A stretch of 64,000 nt of DNA from Sandarakinorhabdus glacialis (lineage in GTDB: Bacteria; Pseudomonadota; Alphaproteobacteria; Sphingomonadales; Sphingomonadaceae), in assembly GCF_014643455.1 (NCBI RefSeq), contig NZ_BMJM01000010.1:31427-95426 (forward strand), written 5' to 3'. Position numbers and translations under genes: made by a program. A model generated the notes under the pieces. The model was not told the DNA's origin. It did not search any database and saw only the letters and a program-made list of their open reading frames with translations. Positions 47,627 to 55,208 of the stretch are shown piece by piece (position 1 is the first letter of the stretch; every line of letters starts with the position of its first letter).

Positions 47627-48181
47627 TTAACAGTCGTGCAGCACCGCAGCGGTGCCGACGATCTCGGCATATTCCCCGGCCATATTGGCGAGCGACAGGG
47701 CATGGACGTTTTCGGCGGCATGGACCCGGCCATCGCCATCCCTGACGGCAAAGGTGAAGCACGCATCGCCAACCAGCCGCACGTCGAACCCCAGATTGCC
47801 GGCGACGCGCACCGTCGCTTCCACCGAATTGTTGGTGATGACGCCAGCCACGACCAGCACTTCGATCCCCCGGCTGCGCAGATGCGCCTCGAGATCGGTG
47901 CCGATAAAGGCGCAATTCACCGTCTTGGCGACGATCGTCTCGCCAGGCAGCGGCCGGGCATGATCGAGGAATGCATGACCCGGCGTTCCAGCGCGGTATG
48001 CCGAACCGGCTACCTTCGAGTCATGCCGGATATGGATCACCGGATCACCCCGCGCCCGCCAAAGCGCGAGCAGCACCGCCTGGTTGGACTCGGCCCCGGG
48101 ATTGTTGCGCGGTCCGTGGCGAGCCCAGGCCGGGTCGCGGATGGCCTCCTGGAGATCGATCAGCAACAGGGCCGCCGCCAT
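47627..48181 (-). CDS. Isochorismatase-like hydrolase with Ser at the nucleophile position
   Basis: 184 residues. The fold of the cysteine hydrolase/isochorismatase family is clear: Asp9 (LLLIDLQEA), Lys86 (VAKTVNCAFIGTDLEAHL) and the GVITNNSVEATVRVAGNLGF motif. In most members the catalytic Cys occupies the position of Ser119 (usually TNxCV). A Ser here suggests altered chemistry or a non-catalytic role. The ATG shares its A with the thiL stop (TGATG), so it is translationally coupled to thiL. Substrate unknown. Confidence 0.85.
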   Translation of the reverse strand: MAAALLLIDLQEAIRDPAWARHGPRNNPGAESNQAVLLALWRARGDPVIHIRHDSKVAGSAYRAGTPGHAFLDHARPLPGETIVAKTVNCAFIGTDLEAHLRSRGIEVLVVAGVITNNSVEATVRVAGNLGFDVRLVGDACFTFAVRDGDGRVHAAENVHALSLANMAGEYAEIVGTAAVLHDC

Positions 48182-49134
48182 CAACTATGCTCCCATCCCA
48201 GCCGCGCGGGCGTGATATCGACCCCAGCATTGTTCACGGCAGCAACGCCAACTCCCTCGAAAATCTGGCCGATCCGTGTCACCGGCGTGCGCGACGCGGT
48301 CGCTGCAGCAGCGACATCAACGCGCCGGTCTGGATGCGCCGTGAACAGCAACTCATAATCGTCACCTGCCGTAGCCCGCGCCAGCATCCCGGCATCGCCA
48401 TCCGTCCGCGCCAGGGCTTGCCCCGACAAGGGCACGTCTGCCAGCACGATCGACAGCCGCACACCACTGGCGCGGCCGATCCGGTCGGCATCGATCAGCA
48501 GACCATCCGAGACGTCCATGCAGGCGGTCGCAATCCCGGCAAGGGCCTGCCCCAACGCCAGCCGCGGCAAAGGCCGCCGAAATCGATTGAGCAAATAGCT
48601 GTCCCCCGGCGCCTCCCCCAAGGCAATCGCCAGCCCCAGACCCGCGTCGCCGATTGTCCCCGAAACCCACAGATCGTCCCCGACGCTCGCGCCGCTGCGC
48701 GCAAGCGCTTGCCCGGGCTCGACGAACCCCACCGCTGTCAAGCCGAGCACGGCGCGATCGATGCCGGTCACCGTATCGCCGCCCCACATTGCAACGCCGA
48801 AATGCGTCATTGCTCGTCCAAGCCCCGCGACGAAAGCCTCCCGCCAGGCGCCGTCCTCGGCTGCCGAAAGTGCGAGGCCCATCAGGACACCGGCCGGCGT
48901 CGCCCCCATCGCTGCCAGGTCGGACAGGTTTACCGCCAGCAGCTTCCACGCGACATCGCCGGGCGGATCACCGGGCAGGTAATGCACCCCGCACGCCAGC
49001 ACGTCGTGGGTAACGACCAGGTCGCGGCCCAGCGGCGGCGTCCACACTGCGGCATCGTCGGCAAGGCCCCGCGCGGCCGGCGTATTCGCGAGCGGCACCA
49101 GCAACGACGCGATGAATTCGCGTTCGCCGCCCAT
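48181..49134 (-). CDS. thiL: Thiamine-monophosphate kinase
   Basis: 317 residues. PurM-like fold with DDAAVWTPPLGRDLVVTHDVL, LAVNLSDLAAMGATPAG, MWGGDTVTG and ACMDVSDGLLIDADRI, all typical of ThiL. It phosphorylates thiamine monophosphate to the diphosphate cofactor. It lies three bases downstream of nusB and overlaps the isochorismatase-like gene: nusB-thiL is a common order in proteobacteria. No TPP riboswitch is visible. Confidence 0.95.
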   Translation of the reverse strand: MGGEREFIASLLVPLANTPAARGLADDAAVWTPPLGRDLVVTHDVLACGVHYLPGDPPGDVAWKLLAVNLSDLAAMGATPAGVLMGLALSAAEDGAWREAFVAGLGRAMTHFGVAMWGGDTVTGIDRAVLGLTAVGFVEPGQALARSGASVGDDLWVSGTIGDAGLGLAIALGEAPGDSYLLNRFRRPLPRLALGQALAGIATACMDVSDGLLIDADRIGRASGVRLSIVLADVPLSGQALARTDGDAGMLARATAGDDYELLFTAHPDRRVDVAAAATASRTPVTRIGQIFEGVGVAAVNNAGVDITPARLGWEHS

Positions 49135-49137
49135 GCC

Positions 49138-49590
49138 TCAGCCGCGCACCCGCCGGGCCACGGTATCGAGCAGGCCGTTGACGAACTTGGCCTTTTTCTC
49201 GTCATGAAAGGCATGGCTGACGTCGATATATTCGTTGATGACGGTCGCTGCGGCGATATCGGCGCGCCCCACCAATTCATAGGTCGCAGCTCGCAACAGC
49301 GCTCGCATCGGCTTGTCGAGCCTGTCCATGCTCCAGCCTGCGGCCAATGCAGCACTGATCAAGGTGTCGAGCTCGGCTTCGCGGGCCGCCACGCCGGCGA
49401 CGATATCGTCGAACAGCGCCGTGTCGGCGTCGGCATAGTCGGCGCCCTCGATTTCCTGTCCCAGCCGGTGCGAGTGAAACTCGTGGAGCAGCTTGGCCAC
49501 GGAATCACCGCCCATTTCGCGTTGGTACAACGCCTGGACGGCGCCGAGGCGGGCGGCGGATTGGGCGGTATTGGCGGGGAGATTGGACAC
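49138..49590 (-). CDS. nusB: Transcription antitermination factor NusB
   Basis: 150 residues from the GTG at 49590 (SNLPANTAQSAARLGAVQALYQREM). The NusB helical fold is recognisable: the RLGAVQALYQ start, DKPMRALLRAATYEL, INEYIDVSHAFHDEKKAKFVNGLLD end. It works with NusE (S10) on boxA in rRNA leader transcripts. The frame stays open to 49707, but the extra residues do not resemble the family. Divergent from dnaB. Confidence 0.95.
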   Translation of the reverse strand: MSNLPANTAQSAARLGAVQALYQREMGGDSVAKLLHEFHSHRLGQEIEGADYADADTALFDDIVAGVAAREAELDTLISAALAAGWSMDRLDKPMRALLRAATYELVGRADIAAATVINEYIDVSHAFHDEKKAKFVNGLLDTVARRVRG

Positions 49591-49755
49591 CGCGCAGGCT
49601 CTAGCTGCCAGCCGGAAGAAAGTCACGCTTCGGGGCGCGCGGCACCTGGGGCATCGCCGGCCAGCGCGGCTTGTCCCACCATTGTCCACAGGGAAGTCCC
49701 CATCCAAATCACCGCCCCGGATTGCCCCCTGCGGCGCGATGCGCGACTATGCGCA
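49591..49755. promoter_or_regulatory. Divergent nusB-dnaB control region with a DnaA-box-like site
   Basis: 165 bases between two outward genes. TTGTCCACA at 49682-49690 differs at one position from the consensus DnaA box. Only one such site was found in this gap. The region lies in the zone where strand composition changes sign. Confidence 0.35.
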
Positions 49756-51252
49756 ATGCTTTCCCCCCTGCCCCTGCGTGTCATCGAACCCGCCGCCGAC
49801 GCCGCCACCCTTCCCCAGAACCTCGAGGCCGAGGCGGCGCTGCTCGGCGCGCTGATGATTGATAACCGGCTCGTGGAAGACGTGATGATGCGGCTGGCTT
49901 CGCATCATTTCGCCGAACCGCTGCACGGCCGCATCTACGACGCCATCCTGCGCCTCGGCGACCGCAAGATGGCCGCAACCCCCGTCACCCTGAAGCCATT
50001 GTTCGAGGCTGATCCTGCCATGATCGAGATGGGCGGCCCCGCCTATCTCGCTAGCCTGACGCAACATTCGGGCGCGCTCATCGCAGCAAGGGACTTCGCC
50101 CAGCAAATCTATGACCTCGCCTTGCTGCGCGAACTGATCCGCGTCGGCCGCGAAATGGCGGTCAGCGCTGCCGATACCTCGACCGACGTTGCGCCGCTGG
50201 CCCAGATCGAAACCGCCGAAATGGCGCTCTACAAGGTCGCCGAGGCAGGCGAAGTCGCCGGCGCCGTCAAGACCTTTGGCCAGGCCACCCGCGAAGCCAT
50301 CGAAATGGCCGATCGCGCGATGAAATCCGGCGGGCATTTGTCGGGCTACACCACCGGGCTCAACGCGCTGAACGCCAAGATCGGCGGGCTGCACAAGTCG
50401 GATCTGGTCATCCTTGCCGGCCGTCCGGCCATGGGCAAGACCGCGCTGGCGACCAACATCGCCTTTGCCTGCGCCCAGCGGCTGGTCCAGGACGCTGCGC
50501 ACGGCATCGAGCCAGGCAAGTCGAGCGGCACCGCGGTGGTTTTCTTCAGCCTCGAAATGTCGTCCGACCAGCTCGCGACGCGCGTGCTCGCCGAACAGTC
50601 GGGGGTGAATTCGGAAAGCCTGCGCATGGGCAAGATCAGCCAGGACGAGTTTAACCGCCTCGCCCGCGCTGCCGGCGACCTGACCAACCTGCCGCTGTTC
50701 ATCGACGACACCCCGGCGCTGAGCATCGCCGCGCTGCGCACCCGCGCCCGGCGGCTCAAGCGCCAGCGCGATATCGGGCTGATTGTCGTCGACTATCTCC
50801 AGCTGTTGCAGGGGTCGGCCAAGAACGGCGCCGAAAACCGCGTCCAGGAAATCTCCGAGATCACCCGCGGGTTGAAGACGCTCGCCAAGGAGCTTCAAGT
50901 CCCGGTGCTGGCGCTGTCACAGCTCAGCCGCGCCGTCGAAGCCCGCGAGGACAAGCGCCCACAGCTGTCGGACCTTCGCGAGTCGGGCACCATCGAGCAG
51001 GACGCCGACATCGTGCTGTTCGTCTACCGCGAGGAATATTACCACGCGCTCAAGCAGCCCGACCCCGAGGAAGCCGACAAGCATCTGAAATGGCGCGAAA
51101 AGGCCGAAAAGATCTTCGGGCTCGCCGAAGTCATCGTCGCCAAGCAGCGCCACGGTTCGACCGGCAGCGTGCCGCTGACCTTCCACAAGTCGATCACCAA
51201 GTTCGCCGACCGTGCCGAGGGCGAATATATGCCGGAAGAGATCGGCGAATAA
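49756..51252 (+). CDS. dnaB: Replicative DNA helicase
   Basis: 498 residues. N-terminal DnaB domain (LPQNLEAEAALLGALMIDNRLVEDV) and RecA-like C-terminal domain with Walker A GRPAMGKTAL (Lys228), Walker B LIVVDYLQLLQG, and SDLRESGTIEQDADIVLFVYR. The hexamer unwinds DNA at the replication fork. No intein is present. ATG at 49756; an ATG at 49749 is out of frame. Divergent from nusB. Confidence 0.97.
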   Translation: MLSPLPLRVIEPAADAATLPQNLEAEAALLGALMIDNRLVEDVMMRLASHHFAEPLHGRIYDAILRLGDRKMAATPVTLKPLFEADPAMIEMGGPAYLASLTQHSGALIAARDFAQQIYDLALLRELIRVGREMAVSAADTSTDVAPLAQIETAEMALYKVAEAGEVAGAVKTFGQATREAIEMADRAMKSGGHLSGYTTGLNALNAKIGGLHKSDLVILAGRPAMGKTALATNIAFACAQRLVQDAAHGIEPGKSSGTAVVFFSLEMSSDQLATRVLAEQSGVNSESLRMGKISQDEFNRLARAAGDLTNLPLFIDDTPALSIAALRTRARRLKRQRDIGLIVVDYLQLLQGSAKNGAENRVQEISEITRGLKTLAKELQVPVLALSQLSRAVEAREDKRPQLSDLRESGTIEQDADIVLFVYREEYYHALKQPDPEEADKHLKWREKAEKIFGLAEVIVAKQRHGSTGSVPLTFHKSITKFADRAEGEYMPEEIGE

Positions 51253-51254
51253 AC

Positions 51255-51277
51255 GGGAGGGGCCGCGTGCCCCTCCC
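51255..51277. terminator. GC hairpin between convergent dnaB and VOC genes
   Basis: A 9-bp perfect stem (GGGAGGGGC / GCCCCTCCC) with loop CGCGT just after the dnaB stop. No T run on the + strand. Confidence 0.5.
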
Positions 51278-51283
51278 CTCGTC

Positions 51284-51661
51284 CTACATCCGGTGCAACG
51301 CGCACAGCTTGTTGCCGGCGGGATCGCGCAGATAGGCAAGATACAGCTTGCCCATCTCGCCTTCACGCACGCCCGGCGGATCTTCGCAGGTCGTGCCGCC
51401 GGCCGCGACACCCGCCGCATGCCAGGCGTCGGCCTGTTCGGTCGAGACAGCTGCAAAGCCGATCGTGGCACCGTTGGCGCATGATGCCGGGGCGCCGTTG
51501 ATCGGCTTGGTGATGGCGAGGACGCCGGTTGGGGTCATGTAGAAGACGCGGCCGTGCGAGTCGGTCGACCCCGGCGCCACGCCGATAGCGCCCAGCGTCG
51601 CATCGTAAAACGCTTTCGATGCCGCGATATCGTCCGCTCCAACCATGATATGGCTGAACAT
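51284..51661 (-). CDS. VOC-superfamily (glyoxalase-like) protein
   Basis: 125 residues. ATG at 51661 with AGGGGAGG upstream. The vicinal-oxygen-chelate fold is shown by MFSHIMVGADDIAASKAFYDATLG at the start, GFAAVSTEQADAWHAAGVAAGG and the final YLAYLRDPAGNKLCALHR. Such proteins bind a metal with residues near each end (His4 and a later Glu/His). The reaction is unknown. It lies at the end of the acyl-CoA cluster in the same direction. Confidence 0.88.
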   Translation of the reverse strand: MFSHIMVGADDIAASKAFYDATLGAIGVAPGSTDSHGRVFYMTPTGVLAITKPINGAPASCANGATIGFAAVSTEQADAWHAAGVAAGGTTCEDPPGVREGEMGKLYLAYLRDPAGNKLCALHRM

Positions 51662-51698
51662 CTGTCGTCCTCCCCTTGTTGAGTACCAACCGCGCGTT

Positions 51699-52244
51699 TC
51701 AGTATGCGCGTACCGGCCGTGAAAACACCTTGACGATTTCCGGCTCGAAACTCTCGAGGCTATCGGCCTTGAAGTCCTTATCGAAGGCCGGCGCATCCCA
51801 GCGATCGACGAGCTTTTCGGCTGTCGCGAACCATGGCTCGTCCCTGAACCGGTCGCGCATGTCCGTGGGTTTGCCGAGATATTCGTAATAATAACGGCCC
51901 TGGAAATCCTGGTGCCATTTGACGGCATGATAGAGTTCGTCGGAGACATAGGGCTTCAAAATCTCGGCAGCGATCGCCCCGTGGTTTGGGATGCTCATCA
52001 GCTTGCCGATGTCGTGGCACAGTGCCGCGACGACCTCCTCGTCGCTGGCGCCGTCCTGCCGCGCCAGTGTCGCCGTCATCAGGCTGTGTTCGAGCTGGTT
52101 GGCACCGAAACCGACTTCGATCGCCTCGAGTCGCCGGAGCGATTCCATGATCTGCGCCGGCGCAGCCGAAACCTGGTGCTTCATATGTTCCTGGGCGATA
52201 TGGCCCCAGTCTTCCTTCGTGCCTTCGAGCATGGTCGTGAACAT
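51699..52244 (-). CDS. HD-domain protein, possible mixed-valence diiron oxygenase or phosphohydrolase
   Basis: 181 residues from the ATG at 52244, one base after the stop of the acyl-CoA ligase gene. Metal-ligand candidates follow the HD pattern: His53 (EHSLMTA), His77-Asp78 (ALCHDIG), His88 (NHGA), His111 (VKWHQDF) and Asp150 (VDRWDAPAFDKDF). This set of four His and two Asp, with an HD pair and a late Asp in a RWDxxAxD context, is like PhnZ/TmpB-type HD oxygenases and distantly MIOX, rather than plain nucleotide phosphohydrolases. The reaction is not known. Confidence 0.78.
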   Translation of the reverse strand: MFTTMLEGTKEDWGHIAQEHMKHQVSAAPAQIMESLRRLEAIEVGFGANQLEHSLMTATLARQDGASDEEVVAALCHDIGKLMSIPNHGAIAAEILKPYVSDELYHAVKWHQDFQGRYYYEYLGKPTDMRDRFRDEPWFATAEKLVDRWDAPAFDKDFKADSLESFEPEIVKVFSRPVRAY

Positions 52245-52245
52245 T

Positions 52246-53973
52246 TCAGACCGCCTTTCCTGCGTGGATTGCGCGATATTGCGTCCGGAGCGTGACTTTG
52301 TCGATCTTTCCCGAGCCCAATTTCGGCAATTGCTCGGCGGAAATCCAGATTCGCGCCGGCACCTTGAAGGCGGACAGGTCGCGTGCGACAAAATCGTGCA
52401 GCGCATCGGGTTCGAGTTGCGCTCCCGGCTTGACGTAAACGACCGCGCCGACGATTTCGCCGAGTCGTTCGTCGGGAAGGCCGAAGACGCTGGCCTCGGC
52501 AACGGCCGGGTGGGTGTAGAGCGCCGATTCGACTTCCTGGCAGCTGATGTTTTCGCCGCCGCGGATGATGATGTCCTTCTTGCGATCGACAATGAACAAA
52601 TAGCCTTCCTCGTCGAGGTAACCAAGATCGCCCGAGCGAAACCAGCCATCGCCGGGGAACGCCGCCAGAGTCGCGTCGGGCTTGTTCCAATAACCGCGGC
52701 AATTGCACACCGTGCGGATGCAGACTTCGCCGACGCTGCCCGATGGCAGGCCCGGCCCAACCGGGCCATCACCCGCATCGATACGCAATTCGACCAGGGG
52801 TGCTGCAGCGCGACCGGTCGAAGCCGGTTTGGCGCGGTAGTTATCGCGCATGTTGCCGGCGCCGACACCGTTGGTCTCGGTCAGGCCATAGCCCTGGACA
52901 GGGTTCTTGCCGACAAAGGTATTGGCCAGGCGCTCAACGTGCTCGGGGGGGCGCGGGGCACCGCCGCTGGCGATATCGACGAGGCTCGACAGGTCGTATT
53001 TGTCGTGGTCGGGATGCTGCATCAGCTCGAGGCTCATCGTCGGCACGCCGACGAAATAGGTGGCGCGCTCCTTCTCGATCAGCCGCAGGGCTTCGCCGGC
53101 ATCCCATTTGTGCATGATCACCATCTTGCGGCCGATGGCGATCGAGACAAGCAGGACCGGCACCGAACCGGTGATGTGGAACAGCGGCACATTGAGCAGC
53201 ATGACCTGCTGGTCGGCGGGCGGGGCCCCGGCTTGCGCCGACAGTTCGAGCAGGGCGAGCCCGGTGACGAGATAGTTCATCGATCCGGAAACCAGCGCGC
53301 GGTGTGTCGAGACCGCGCCCTTCGGGCTGCCCGTCGAACCGGATGTGTACATAATCGTCGCATCGTCTTCGGGCGCGATTTCAGGCTGGTACCACATGGT
53401 ATCGGGGGATGCGGCGACCTCGTCCTCAACGCGGGCGAAGCCGAAACCGGCGGCGACGTCGGCGGAGGTCCGCACTGTCAGCACGACGGCGTGGCAACCC
53501 AGGGTGGCCATCCGCCGGGCGCGTTCCTCATCGGCGATGACCATCCGCGCGCCCGAATCCTTGAGGCCGTAATCAAGTTCCTCGGCGGTCCACCAAGCGT
53601 TCATCGGCACGGCGACGGCGCCCAGATGAAGGATCGCCACATAGACGACGATCCATTCGGGATAGTTGCGCATGGCGATGGCGATGCGGTCGCCCTTGGC
53701 GATGCCGTGCCGATGCTGGAGCATGGCGGCCATCTTCAGCCCGCGGGCATAGACGTCGGCGAAGGTCGCTCGCTCTTCGCCGAACACCAGGAATTCGCGC
53801 GGGCCATTGGCAGTGAAAAAGAAAGCGAAATATTCGCGCATCGATGGCGGCGCGGCGGTGAAGACCGGCAAGACGGCACCCCGGACGGTGGCGGTGCCGA
53901 TCCCGAGTTGGCCGCCCGGGGCGGTGATGCCCTCGACGACGGAATCGAGTGCGGTATCGAGCGCAGACTTCAT
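52246..53973 (-). CDS. Acyl-CoA ligase (AMP-forming)
   Basis: 575 residues. ANL superfamily: the P-loop YTSGSTGSPKGAVSTH, GYGLTETNGVGAGN, the adenine/hinge region GWFRSGDLGYLDEEGYLFIVDRKKD, and the catalytic Lys near GSGKIDKVTLR. It activates a carboxylic acid to acyl-CoA via acyl-AMP. The substrate is not readable; the neighbours suggest a medium-chain, branched or steroid/terpenoid side-chain acid. It is followed with one base between by the HD-domain gene. Confidence 0.92.
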   Translation of the reverse strand: MKSALDTALDSVVEGITAPGGQLGIGTATVRGAVLPVFTAAPPSMREYFAFFFTANGPREFLVFGEERATFADVYARGLKMAAMLQHRHGIAKGDRIAIAMRNYPEWIVVYVAILHLGAVAVPMNAWWTAEELDYGLKDSGARMVIADEERARRMATLGCHAVVLTVRTSADVAAGFGFARVEDEVAASPDTMWYQPEIAPEDDATIMYTSGSTGSPKGAVSTHRALVSGSMNYLVTGLALLELSAQAGAPPADQQVMLLNVPLFHITGSVPVLLVSIAIGRKMVIMHKWDAGEALRLIEKERATYFVGVPTMSLELMQHPDHDKYDLSSLVDIASGGAPRPPEHVERLANTFVGKNPVQGYGLTETNGVGAGNMRDNYRAKPASTGRAAAPLVELRIDAGDGPVGPGLPSGSVGEVCIRTVCNCRGYWNKPDATLAAFPGDGWFRSGDLGYLDEEGYLFIVDRKKDIIIRGGENISCQEVESALYTHPAVAEASVFGLPDERLGEIVGAVVYVKPGAQLEPDALHDFVARDLSAFKVPARIWISAEQLPKLGSGKIDKVTLRTQYRAIHAGKAV

Positions 53974-54065
53974 GACAATCCCCAGGGCCAGTTACACGGG
54001 CGTTTTATTCGCCTCTTGTTGCTCGCCTAAATGACAGGCTCCGCGCCATTTGCAACGGTGCGCCC

Positions 54066-55205
54066 CTAATATCCCATCATCCGCGCCAGCCGGTCCCCCT
54101 GGAAAGCGACGTCGCCGAAGGTCTCCTGCGCGGCGCGGGCCCGCTTCATGTAGAAACCGATATCGAAATCGTCGGTCATGCCGATGCCGCCGTGCATCTG
54201 GACGCCTTCGTTGGTGGCCAGCTTGGCAACTTCCCCCGATTTCGCCTTGGCAAGGCTGGCGAACAACGACGCCCGCTCGTCCTTCTCGTCGAGCGCCACC
54301 AGCGAACGCAGCGTCGCCGAGCGGGCCAGTTCGACTTCGCAGAACAGGTGCGCGGCACGGTGCTGCAACGCCTGGAAACTGCCGATCTTCTGGCCGAACT
54401 GCTCACGCTGCTTGAGGTAATCGATTGTTCGCGTGAAGCTTTCCGAGCTGACCCCAAGCATTTCGGCGGCCAGGCAGGCACGCCCCGCATCGAGCATCTT
54501 CTCGAGGATGGCAAAGCCGCCACCGACCTCGCCGAGCACATCGGCACCATCGACCTGGACGTCTTCGAAAGTCACCCGCGCGGCATTCCGGCTGTCGATC
54601 AGCGAGCGGCGCTCGGTGCTGATACCCGCCGATTTGGCATCGACGAGGAACAGCGTGATGCCGTCCTTGTCGCTGGTCTCGCCGGCAGTACGCGCCGCGA
54701 CGATCAGCGTGTCGGCGACATGGCCATCGAGCACGAAGCCCTTGGTACCATTCAGCTTGAAACCATTACCCGAAGGCGTCGCCGTCGTCGCGACCTGCGC
54801 CGGCGAATGCCGCGAAGCCTCGTCGGCCGCCAGCGCAAACAGCCGCTTGCCCTCGGCAATCAGCGGCAAATATTTCGCCTGCTGCTCCGGGGTGCCGCCG
54901 GTGACCAGCGCCGTGGTGCCGAGCACCGCCGTCGACAGCATCGGCGCCGCCGACAAATTGCGCCCGATGGCCTCCATGATCAATCCGGCGGCAACATGCC
55001 CGAAGCCGGCGCCGCCGTGCTCCTCGGGCACCAGCACCCCGGCAAAGCCCATCTCGGCCATCTTGGCCCAGGTGCCGCGGTCGAAGCCGGTGGCGTCATG
55101 GTCGTCGCGCAGCTTGCGGTGCTGGGCGACAGGCGCCTCGGTCTTGAAAAAGCCATCCGCTGAATCGCGGATCATCTTCTGGTCGTCGGTAAGGACTAGT
55201 GCCAC
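54066..55205 (-). CDS. Acyl-CoA dehydrogenase (379 aa)
   Basis: 379 residues. Flavin-dependent fold: EEHGGAGFGHVAAGLIMEAIGR, the middle beta domain (GFKLNGTKGFVLDGHVADTLIVAART) and the C-terminal helical domain ending with GGIGMTDDFDIGFYMKRARAAQ. Together with the adjacent 392-residue paralogue it may form a heteromeric (alpha2beta2) dehydrogenase, as seen for steroid- and bile-acid-side-chain enzymes; this is inferred from pairing. The start lies three bases after the upstream stop. Confidence 0.92.
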   Translation of the reverse strand: MALVLTDDQKMIRDSADGFFKTEAPVAQHRKLRDDHDATGFDRGTWAKMAEMGFAGVLVPEEHGGAGFGHVAAGLIMEAIGRNLSAAPMLSTAVLGTTALVTGGTPEQQAKYLPLIAEGKRLFALAADEASRHSPAQVATTATPSGNGFKLNGTKGFVLDGHVADTLIVAARTAGETSDKDGITLFLVDAKSAGISTERRSLIDSRNAARVTFEDVQVDGADVLGEVGGGFAILEKMLDAGRACLAAEMLGVSSESFTRTIDYLKQREQFGQKIGSFQALQHRAAHLFCEVELARSATLRSLVALDEKDERASLFASLAKAKSGEVAKLATNEGVQMHGGIGMTDDFDIGFYMKRARAAQETFGDVAFQGDRLARMMGY

Positions 55206-55208
55206 GCG

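Noticed and set aside
47971..49755. Open frame extending dnaB upstream by almost 600 codons.
   Set aside because: It is antisense to thiL and nusB and lacks similarity; dnaB begins at its conserved N-terminus at 49756.
51699..52244. Naming the HD protein myo-inositol oxygenase.
   Set aside because: The ligand order is similar, but the protein is shorter than MIOX and the substrate-binding regions are not recognisable. Only a family-level label is justified.
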